DNA of 64,000 bases, taken from Olsenella sp. An188. Its GTDB lineage: Bacteria; Actinomycetota; Coriobacteriia; Coriobacteriales; Atopobiaceae. The position numbers and the translations under genes are program-made. The first letter of the stretch is position 1. The number at the start of each line of letters is the position of its first letter. The DNA lies in contig NZ_NFKF01000006.1 in the NCBI RefSeq assembly GCF_002160255.1, forward strand, positions 1 to 64,000. Direction: 5' to 3'. Positions 58,346-64,000 of the stretch are shown here, piece after piece. Below the pieces are notes generated by a model. The model saw only the letters and a list, made by a program, of their open reading frames with translations. It was not told the DNA's origin and ran no database searches.

Positions 58346-58359
58346 AAGCAGGTCAGATC

Positions 58360-58644
58360 TTACAGACCGAACTTCTCGCGCAGCTTGCCCTCGAGCTCGT
58401 TCTTGTCGACGATGTTCTGGAGCACCACGACGTCCTCGGAGGGAACGTCCTTGATGAAGTCGGCGAGGTCGCGGCCGATGACGAAGAGGTCAGCGGCGCC
58501 GGGGTGAACATCGGAGGTGGTGGAGTGAACGACCTCCACGCCGTCGACGCCCATCTTCTTGAGGACGTCCTGGATGTTCATCTCGACCATGAGGCTCGAG
58601 CCGAGGCCGGAGCCGCACGCGCACATGATCTTCCTGATTGCCAT
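58360..58644 (-). CDS. PTS sugar transporter subunit IIB (ascorbate/SgaB type)
   Basis: A 94-residue cytoplasmic phosphotransfer protein. CACGSGLGSSLMV near the N-terminus carries the phosphorylated Cys (Cys10) of the UlaB/SgaB and galactitol-type IIB group. It receives phosphate from the IIA protein encoded upstream and passes it to sugar carried by IIC. AAAGGAAG precedes the ATG. Confidence 0.9.
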   Translation of the reverse strand: MAIRKIMCACGSGLGSSLMVEMNIQDVLKKMGVDGVEVVHSTTSDVHPGAADLFVIGRDLADFIKDVPSEDVVVLQNIVDKNELEGKLREKFGL

Positions 58645-58689
58645 GTTCCTACTTCCTTTCTCGTGTGACGCCTGACGTCACAACCTAGG

Positions 58690-60105
58690 CTACTCCTTGG
58701 CCTTGGGCTTGGGAGCAACGATGTTGTAGATAATCGGCAGGAGGAAGCAAATGACGCAGACGGCGAACAGCGGCCAGCCCGGGATGGCCTGGGCGAGGTT
58801 GCCGAAGACGATGCCCATCCAGGAGAAGTCGGCGTCGGAGAACGTGGCGGAGGTGAAGCCGAGGGCCGTGAAGACCGGCATGCAGATGGCCGGCAGGAAG
58901 GTGATCAGCAGGCCGTGGGCGAAGGCGCCGGCGATGCAGCCCTTGAGGCCACCCTCGGCGTTGCCGAAGACGCCCGCGGAGGCGCCGCAGAAGAAGTGCG
59001 GGACGACGCCGGGGAGGATGAGGGCAACCGGGGTGATGTTGGCGTTGATGAGGGTCAGGATGACCAGGCCAACGATGCCGGCGACGAACGAGGTCAGGAA
59101 GCCGATGATGACCGCGTTAGGGGCGTACGGGAAGCACACCGGGCAGTCGATGGCGGGCTTGGCGCCGGGGACGAGCTTCTCGGCGATGCCCTTGAAGGCG
59201 GGGACGATCTCGCCGACGATCAGGCGGACGCCGGAGAGGATGATGTAGACGCCGCCGGCGAAGGACATGCCGGAGGTCAGCGACCACACGAGCCAGTTGG
59301 TCTGGGTCTCGGTGCCAACGTTGAGCAGCGTGTTGAGGTACTGGAACTGCGTCGGGTCCTCGGCGAGGAGGCCGCGGCCCACGGCGACGCCGGTGACGAC
59401 CACGAAGATGACCATCATCGTGATGGAGATGGAGACGGTGGTGTCACGCAGGAAGATGAGGCGCTTCGGGAAGTTGATGTCCTCGGTGGACTTGCCGCCC
59501 TTGAAGAAGTGGCCGATCCAGCCGGCGAAGGCGTAGCCGATGCCGCCGAAGTGACCGAAGGCAATGCCGTCGGAGCCGGTGATCTTGCGGAAGGTGGGCT
59601 GGCAGTAGGCCGGGGAGAGGACCATGATGAGGCCGAGCAGGCAGCCGCCGGCAACGTAGAGGGTCCAGCCCTCGAGGCCGCCGATGGAGAGGACGACGGC
59701 GAACATGCACGCCATGTAGAGCGTGTGGTGGCCGGTCAGGAAGATGTACGGCATGCGGGAGAAGCGCGCCAGCACGATGTTGAGGATCATGCCGATGCAC
59801 ATGATGAGGGCCGAGGCCTGGCCGAAGTCGTTCAGGGCCATGGACACGACGGCCTCGTTGTTGGGAACGACGCCCTGCATGTCAAAGGCGTAGTTGAAGA
59901 CCTCGCCGAAGGCCAGCAGCGAGCCGGACTGCAGGAAGCTGGAGCCCGCCTCAAGAACGAGGAAGCCGACGATGGTCTTGACGGTGCCGGTGACGATGTC
60001 CTCGATCGGCTTGCCCTGGAGGGCGAGGCCGACGAGCGAGAGAAGACCGACGAGGATGGCCGGGGTGGACAGGATGTTGACGATAAAGTCGAGAACTGCC
60101 TCCAT
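58690..60105 (-). CDS. PTS sugar transporter subunit IIC (UlaA/SgaT type)
   Basis: A 471-residue permease with about eleven hydrophobic segments and family landmarks GFLVLEAGSSFLQSG, TGHHTLYMACM, and FCGASAGVFGNAEGGLKGC. UlaA homologues import L-ascorbate, but paralogues with other, unknown sugars exist. No UlaG lactonase or UlaDEF enzymes are present here, which argues against ascorbate. Confidence 0.9.
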   Translation of the reverse strand: MEAVLDFIVNILSTPAILVGLLSLVGLALQGKPIEDIVTGTVKTIVGFLVLEAGSSFLQSGSLLAFGEVFNYAFDMQGVVPNNEAVVSMALNDFGQASALIMCIGMILNIVLARFSRMPYIFLTGHHTLYMACMFAVVLSIGGLEGWTLYVAGGCLLGLIMVLSPAYCQPTFRKITGSDGIAFGHFGGIGYAFAGWIGHFFKGGKSTEDINFPKRLIFLRDTTVSISITMMVIFVVVTGVAVGRGLLAEDPTQFQYLNTLLNVGTETQTNWLVWSLTSGMSFAGGVYIILSGVRLIVGEIVPAFKGIAEKLVPGAKPAIDCPVCFPYAPNAVIIGFLTSFVAGIVGLVILTLINANITPVALILPGVVPHFFCGASAGVFGNAEGGLKGCIAGAFAHGLLITFLPAICMPVFTALGFTSATFSDADFSWMGIVFGNLAQAIPGWPLFAVCVICFLLPIIYNIVAPKPKAKE

Positions 60106-60153
60106 CTTCTCTACCTCACTTTCCTTTTCTAGTGCCTGTTATACATGCCGTCT

Positions 60154-60179
60154 GCCGGCGGCCTCTCCCCGCCGCCGGC
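60154..60179 (-). other. Intercistronic hairpin between PTS IIA and IIC
   Basis: Perfect 9-bp stem GCCGGCGGC/GCCGCCGGC with an 8-nt loop in the 94-bp gap between IIA and IIC. No T tract follows on the minus strand; it probably affects mRNA stability or partial read-through. Confidence 0.5.
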
Positions 60180-60199
60180 CTGAAAGCCAAATCTGTGCC

Positions 60200-60652
60200 C
60201 TACTCCTCGGGCGCGGTGAAGTAGTCGTAGATCTCGTCGGCCGAAGGGGCCTCGGCGATCTTGGTGATGTTGTCCGGGTCGCAGAACATGGTCGCGAGGC
60301 GACGCATGACCTCGATGTGGCCGTCGGCGTCGGTCGCGGCGAGGGTCACCAGGACGCGCACGTCCGGGCCCTCCTCCTTGAAGCGGACGGGCTCGCGCAG
60401 GACCGTCACCGCGAGCTGACGCTTGAGGACGCCCTGGTCGGGGCGGGCGTGCAGGAGCGCCAGGTCCGGGCAGATCACGAAGTAGGGGCCGAACTCCTTG
60501 GCGTTGGAGATGATGCCGTCGATGTAGCGGCTCTCGACGTAGCCCTGGTCCACGAGCGGCTGGACGGCCACGTGGACGGACTCCTCCCAGGAGTCCACCT
60601 TCTCGACGATCTGGACGTTCTCGCGCTTGAGCATGGATGCCATACCGGCCAT
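60200..60652 (-). CDS. PTS sugar transporter subunit IIA (fructose/mannitol type)
   Basis: A 150-residue PTS_EIIA_2 protein. His68 in CPDLALLHARP is the predicted phosphorylation site, followed by the DVRVLVTLAATDADGHIEVMRRLA core. It takes phosphate from HPr and passes it to IIB. First gene of the six-gene operon; GGAAGGGGG precedes the ATG, although two further in-frame ATGs follow within seven codons. Confidence 0.9.
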   Translation of the reverse strand: MAGMASMLKRENVQIVEKVDSWEESVHVAVQPLVDQGYVESRYIDGIISNAKEFGPYFVICPDLALLHARPDQGVLKRQLAVTVLREPVRFKEEGPDVRVLVTLAATDADGHIEVMRRLATMFCDPDNITKIAEAPSADEIYDYFTAPEE

Positions 60653-60689
60653 GAAGCGCCCCCTTCCACTCTTGACTCAGACCCTACCT

Positions 60690-60695
60690 ACTATA
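60690..60695 (-). promoter_or_regulatory. -10 of the PTS operon promoter
   Basis: TATAGT on the minus strand; no -35 consensus at 17 bp, where the tandem operator lies instead. A factor-dependent or repressed promoter is likely. Confidence 0.5.
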
Positions 60696-60701
60696 GCGTT
60701 C

Positions 60702-60725
60702 TTTTTCCTGATTTTTCCTGTTTTG
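60702..60725. promoter_or_regulatory. Candidate operator, site 1 (tandem TTTTTCCTG)
   Basis: Two TTTTTCCTG copies 10 bp apart followed by TTTTG, between the divergent PTS operon and the DeoR-family regulator gene. Positions 60704-60725 are identical over 22 nt to 62431-62452 upstream of the TalC gene. Confidence 0.75.
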
Positions 60726-60852
60726 TTCACAACACGTCCAAATTCGGCGAGTGGTCTTTTGGGGAGCGCCGGCGCGCCTTCAGCCACGTCGCCACCAATT
60801 GCCGTATCCTGATAAGTTGCTGACGAAGTTGTACGAAAGGCGTGGACACAGG

Positions 60853-61647
60853 GTGTTTCCCAAGCAGCGACGCGAGAAGATCCTCGAGATCCTCGACTCG
60901 GCCGGTCACGTGACCGTCGAGGAGCTCTCCGTCCTGTTTGGCGTGAGCCTCGACAGCATCCGCAAGGACCTCAAGGCCCTCGCCGACGCCGGGAAGTGCC
61001 GCCGCGAGTACGGCGGGGCCTTCCGCGTGGGCGAGCCGTCGCGCCCGGCGACGCCCGTCCCGGCGGAGTCCCCCGCCCTGGCCAACCTCAACGACGACAC
61101 GCTGCTCGGCAACGAGAACCGCATGGCGGTCGCGCGGCGCGCCTACATGGAGATCAACGACGGCGACACCATTTTCCTGGACATCTCGCGCACCAACCTC
61201 TGCCTGGCCGACATCATCGCGGCCGGCGACAAGCGCCTCGTGGTGACGACCAACATGATCGAGATCCCCAAGCGGCTTGCCGGGAACCCGCACGTCACTG
61301 CCCTCTCCACCGGCGGCTACCTCAACGCCCAGCTCACCGGCTTCATCGGCTCGGCCACGATCAGCCTGCTCGAGCCGCTCCTCTTTGCCAAGGCCTTCAT
61401 CGGCGCCGAGGGCGTCGACCTGCAGACGAGCGCCGTGCTCGCCTACAACATGGACGACGGTTCGGTCAAGCAGCGGGCGCTACAGAACGCCTCGTACAAG
61501 TTCCTGCTCGCCGACCGCTCGAAGTTCAGGATCCACAAGGGTTACCGCTTTGCCTCGGTGAACGACTTCACCGCCGTCATCACCGACGAGACGAACCCCG
61601 ACATCCTGCGCGCGATCGTGAGGACGGGTACCCCCGCCCTCTGCTAG
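60853..61647 (+). CDS. DeoR/GlpR-family sugar regulator
   Basis: A 264-residue regulator. The N-terminal DeoR winged helix (residues 3-60) reads QRREKILEILDSAGHVTVEELSVLFGVSLDSIRKDLKAL; the C-terminal sugar-phosphate-sensing domain has INDGDTIFLDISRTNLCLADII, VVTTNMIEI and AFIGAEGVDLQTSAVLAYNMDDGSVKQRAL. Such proteins usually repress sugar operons and release DNA on binding a phosphorylated intermediate. Start is GTG at 60853. It is divergent from the PTS operon and convergent with the TalC gene. Confidence 0.9.
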   Translation: MFPKQRREKILEILDSAGHVTVEELSVLFGVSLDSIRKDLKALADAGKCRREYGGAFRVGEPSRPATPVPAESPALANLNDDTLLGNENRMAVARRAYMEINDGDTIFLDISRTNLCLADIIAAGDKRLVVTTNMIEIPKRLAGNPHVTALSTGGYLNAQLTGFIGSATISLLEPLLFAKAFIGAEGVDLQTSAVLAYNMDDGSVKQRALQNASYKFLLADRSKFRIHKGYRFASVNDFTAVITDETNPDILRAIVRTGTPALC

Positions 61648-61689
61648 GCGGCGCCGGACCCGCGTCGCACCCGCGGGCCCGGCCGCACC

Positions 61690-62361
61690 CTATCTCTCGA
61701 AGAGCTGGTCGCGTCCGTACGCGGAGCGCCAGCCCGCGCTGAACTCCTCGACCGCGCGCTCGGTCCCGGGGTGCTCCACCATGAGGGAAAGGATGTTGGG
61801 CGGGAGCGTGAGCGCGTGGATGCCCGCGCGGATGAGCTCGTGGACCTCCTCGACGTTGTGGAACGAGGCGCCCATGACCCGGGCGTCCAGCCCGTTGACC
61901 GTGACCATGTCGATGAGGTCGATCACGCGGCCCACGCCGTCGCCGTAGTTGCACATGCGGTTGACGTAGGGCGCCAGGTAGTCGGCCCCGCTCATCGCGG
62001 CAAGGAACCCCTGCTCGGCGGAGTGGATGCCGGTGGCCAGCACGGAGAGCCCCTCGCGCTTGGCCTCCTTGATGGCGCGCAGGCCCGCGCGCGTCACGGG
62101 GATCTTGGCGTAGGTGTTCTCCGGGCGCAGGGCGCAGATGGCGCGCGCCTCCTCCATGATGCCCTCGAAGTCGGTCCGCACGACCTGGGCAAAGAACTTC
62201 TGGTCGGGGCGCAGGTAGCCCAGGATGTCGTCGATCGCACGCTCCGGGGACTTTCCGCTCTTGATGATGATCGAGGGGTTGGTGGTCACTCCGGACACCT
62301 CGAGCAGGGAGTCAAACTCCTTCACGGCCTCGAGGTCGGCGGAGTCAACGATGAGTTCCAT
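61690..62361 (-). CDS. TalC/MipB-type transaldolase or fructose-6-phosphate aldolase
   Basis: A 223-residue small aldolase of the FSA/TalC group, which cleaves fructose 6-phosphate to dihydroxyacetone and glyceraldehyde 3-phosphate or transfers dihydroxyacetone. Schiff-base Lys86 is in NTYAKIPVTRAGL; GVTTNPSIIIKSG is the N-terminal signature. AAGGAAG precedes the ATG. It has its own operator copy, linking it to the PTS operon. Confidence 0.9.
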   Translation of the reverse strand: MELIVDSADLEAVKEFDSLLEVSGVTTNPSIIIKSGKSPERAIDDILGYLRPDQKFFAQVVRTDFEGIMEEARAICALRPENTYAKIPVTRAGLRAIKEAKREGLSVLATGIHSAEQGFLAAMSGADYLAPYVNRMCNYGDGVGRVIDLIDMVTVNGLDARVMGASFHNVEEVHELIRAGIHALTLPPNILSLMVEHPGTERAVEEFSAGWRSAYGRDQLFER

Positions 62362-62430
62362 GGTCTTCCTTTCGCCGCAGACGTCACGTCAAGCAGACTG
62401 TAACCGCTTTCGGGACGCGCGGCGGCCGGA

Positions 62431-62452
62431 TTTCCTGATTTTTCCTGTTTTG
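62431..62452. promoter_or_regulatory. Candidate operator, site 2 (tandem TTTCCTG)
   Basis: Identical over 22 nt to the site at 60704-60725; contains two TTTCCTG cores 10 bp apart. It lies about 70-90 bp upstream of the TalC gene, approximately 30 bp upstream of its probable -10. Confidence 0.75.
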
Positions 62453-62526
62453 GTCGGCGGGCGCGGGCGCGGGGTTCTTCTCGCCCGTTGAGCGGAGTGG
62501 GGCACGGCGCCATCCCCCCCTCTCGC

Positions 62527-62648
62527 CGAGTGCGCGAAATTCGAGGTTTCTCTCTTGGGCTGCGACCTCCGCCCCTGACCGCCAACTGGGCAAACGCCGA
62601 GTTTGTGTCGGTAAACTCAAAAAGTTGAGGCCGAATTTCGCGCACTCG
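62527..62648. repeat. 122-bp element with perfect 17-bp inverted repeats
   Basis: CGAGTGCGCGAAATTCG (62527-62543) and its exact complement (62632-62648) enclose 88 bp. Inside are GCCAACTGG (62581-62589), a GAGTTT/AAACTC hairpin and a CTCAA/TTGAG hairpin. No target duplication or ORF. The GCCAACTGG core is shared with the element at 51187-51276. Confidence 0.8.
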
Positions 62649-62716
62649 ATGGAGGTGTGGGGGATGGAGGCGCAGGAGCACGGCCAAAAGGGCACGGCGA
62701 GAAGAACCTCCCGCCG

Positions 62717-62754
62717 CACAAGAGGCCCCCGGCCGCGGGTCCGCTGCCGGGGGC
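62717..62754 (-). terminator. Hairpin downstream of tRNA-Lys
   Basis: GCCCCCGGC/GCCGGGGGC 9-bp stem with a 12-nt loop; the minus-strand tail CTCTTGTG has few Ts, so terminator strength is uncertain. Confidence 0.5.
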
Positions 62755-62764
62755 GTGCGATCGG

Positions 62765-62840
62765 TGGTGCGCCGTCAGGGCTTCGAACCCTGGACCTTGG
62801 GATTAAAAGTCCCCTGCTCTACCAGCTGAGCTAACGGCGC
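62765..62840 (-). tRNA. tRNA-Lys (TTT)
   Basis: A 76-nt cloverleaf with acceptor GCGCCGT/ACGGCGC, encoded CCA, T-loop GGTTCGAAGCC and anticodon loop CTTTTAA (anticodon TTT). A TAGAAT -10 lies 10 bp upstream (62850-62855, minus strand), overlapping the sequence just beyond the aminopeptidase stop. Confidence 0.96.
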
Positions 62841-62868
62841 GCGGTGACGATTCTACCACGGAGCGAGG

Positions 62869-64000
62869 CTACTCCCAGGCCCACTGGCCGTTCACGAAGA
62901 CGGGGGTCTCCGTCCCGTCGGCCGAGATGCCAAAGACGTTGAGGTCGTCCGTGCCGATCATGAAGTCCACGTGCGTGGAGCTCTGGTTGACGCCACGGGC
63001 GAGAAGCTCCTCCTTGCCGAGGTTCACGCCCCCCTCGAGACACTCGGGGAACCCCATGCCCAGGGCCAGGTGGCAGCTCGCGTTCTCGTCGTAGAGGGTG
63101 CTGAAGAACAGCGTCTCGCTCTGGCGGATGGGCGTGTTCTTGGACACGAGCGCGACCTCGCCGAGGCGACGGGCGCCCTCGTCGGTCTCGATGATGTGGC
63201 GCAGGACCTCGCGGCCCTGCTCGGCGCCAAAGTCGACCACGCGGCCGCCCTCGAAGCGCAGCCAGAAGTTGCGCACGATCTGGCCGGAGCGCACGAGCGG
63301 CAGCGCGGAGTGAACCACGCCGTCGGCGCGCAGGCGGTCGGGGGAGGTGAAGACCTCCTCGGTGGGGATGTTGGGGAAGAAGGTCACGCCGTCCTGGGTG
63401 CGGCCCGCGCCGCCGTCCCAGACGTGCCCCTCGGGCAGGCCGACCGTGAGGTCGGTGCCGTTGTCGGACTCGTAGCGCAGCGCGTCGAAGCGCCGGGAGT
63501 TGAGGAAGCGCTTGGTCTTCTCGAAGGAGGCGTTGTGGGTCTCCCAGGAGCTCTCCGGGTCCTCGCCGTCGGCGCGGGAGACCTCGAGGACGAGGACCCA
63601 CAGGCGGTAGAGGGCCTCGGCCGGCGAGAGGTCGGGGAAGACCTCGCTCGCCCAGGCCTGGACGGGCACGCCGGCGATGCACCAGACGTTGCGCCCGAAG
63701 TCCATGCCGTCGCGGAAGGAGCGGCACTCGGTGTTCCTGGCGCGCGCCGCGGCGGCCGGCTTGGCGGGGTCGACGTCCTTGAGCGCGGAGGGGTCCGACC
63801 CCTCCAGGAAAAGGAACGCCGCGCCGTCCTCGGCGAGGGAGTTGAGCTGCTCGACCTGCCAGCTGGGCGTGTGCTCGAAGAAGGAGAGGTCGCAGTTCTC
63901 GTACGTGAGGCGAGTGACCTGGTCGTCGGCCCAGATGACCGTGACGTGGCCCGCGCCGGCACGGTAGGCCGCGCGCACCACGCGACGGGCGAAGTCGGCG
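62869..64000 (-). CDS. M29-family aminopeptidase (5' end beyond the window)
   Basis: The last 377 or so codons of a metallo-aminopeptidase of the AmpS/thermophilic family, usually about 410 residues, so only about 35 N-terminal residues are missing. Metal-ligand segments are FPNIPTEEVFTSPDRLRADG, SETLFFSTLYDENASCHLALG and SSTHVDFMIGTDDLNVFG. It releases N-terminal residues from peptides in the cytoplasm. The frame remains open to the window edge (ADFARRVVRAAYRAG), so the ATG at 63981 is internal. Confidence 0.92.
   Translation of the reverse strand, partial: ADFARRVVRAAYRAGAGHVTVIWADDQVTRLTYENCDLSFFEHTPSWQVEQLNSLAEDGAAFLFLEGSDPSALKDVDPAKPAAAARARNTECRSFRDGMDFGRNVWCIAGVPVQAWASEVFPDLSPAEALYRLWVLVLEVSRADGEDPESSWETHNASFEKTKRFLNSRRFDALRYESDNGTDLTVGLPEGHVWDGGAGRTQDGVTFFPNIPTEEVFTSPDRLRADGVVHSALPLVRSGQIVRNFWLRFEGGRVVDFGAEQGREVLRHIIETDEGARRLGEVALVSKNTPIRQSETLFFSTLYDENASCHLALGMGFPECLEGGVNLGKEELLARGVNQSSTHVDFMIGTDDLNVFGISADGTETPVFVNGQWAWE

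Larger units (their letters stand above)
62362..62764. other. Regulatory and repeat region between TalC gene and tRNA-Lys
   Basis: From the TalC start: a TACAGT -10-like site (about 62396-62401, minus strand), the second operator copy (62431-62452), a GGTTCTTCTCG word (62473-62483), the 122-bp inverted-repeat element (62527-62648), a CGAGAAGAACC word in the opposite orientation (62698-62708) and the tRNA-Lys hairpin. No ORF is supported. Confidence 0.6.

Noticed and set aside
63981-64000. ATG at 63981 as the aminopeptidase start
   Set aside because: The frame stays open to the window edge with family-like residues upstream, and the protein would lack its N-terminal region.

Overview
The window is a 64 kb piece of a high-GC chromosome, roughly 65-70 percent G+C by eye. 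The gene content suggests an anaerobic, fermentative actinobacterium of the class Coriobacteriia (Olsenella/Atopobium-like). This is an inference from an fhaA-fhaB-pstP-SEDS/PBP-pknB operon, a lipid II amidation enzyme (MurT-GatD), a one-gene pyruvate:ferredoxin oxidoreductase, an Ula-type PTS and several lineage-restricted hypothetical proteins. There are no rRNA genes, phage genes, transposases or CRISPR arrays. Five tRNA genes are present: Ser-GCT, Arg-ACG, Leu-CAG, Arg-CCT and Lys-TTT.

Layout. 1-378: a helically phased repeat array before adenine deaminase. 0.4-7.2 kb: adenine deaminase, a YcxB-like protein, two tandem esterases, a nucleoside hydrolase and an HTH membrane protein. 7.8-11.8 kb: pgi, a hypothetical gene, trxA, a PAP2 phosphatase and a phosphodiesterase. 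11.9-15.9 kb: an operon of QueT transporter, glycosyltransferase, LytS-like kinase, LytTR regulator and phosphodiesterase. 16.2-18.3 kb: a MurT-GatD fusion. 18.6-22.1 kb: pyruvate:ferredoxin oxidoreductase. 22.1-31 kb: a 13-bp repeat array, a C39-like protein, purH, an acetyltransferase, gluQ, tRNAs, deoC behind SOS-like boxes, and serS. 31.5-41.2 kb: the cell-envelope signalling operon. 41.4-49.9 kb: purC, a two-component system with a Tat lipoprotein, purB and argH. 50-51.3 kb: an accessory gene beside a perfect 20-bp AT-rich inverted repeat. 51.3-54 kb: a second OmpR-type two-component system. 54.2-55.8 kb: argG with an arginine-rich leader peptide and attenuator. 55.8-62.4 kb: an Ula-like PTS, split transketolase, DeoC, DeoR-family regulator and TalC-type aldolase cluster. 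62.4-64 kb: an inverted repeat, tRNA-Lys and a truncated M29 aminopeptidase.

How the genes work together. Two systems stand out. In the envelope operon, two Ser/Thr kinases, two FHA proteins and a PP2C phosphatase surround one protein that joins a SEDS glycosyltransferase to a class B penicillin-binding protein; MurT-GatD, also fused, supplies amidated lipid II elsewhere in the window. In the sugar cluster, PTS-imported substrate appears to feed transketolase and two aldolases. A tandem TTTTTCCTG element upstream of both the PTS operon and the aldolase gene is probably the operator for the regulator encoded between them.

The non-coding DNA is unusually structured: several long inverted repeats, three repeat arrays and a recurring 11-mer GGTTCTTCTCG, often found in or beside terminator hairpins.
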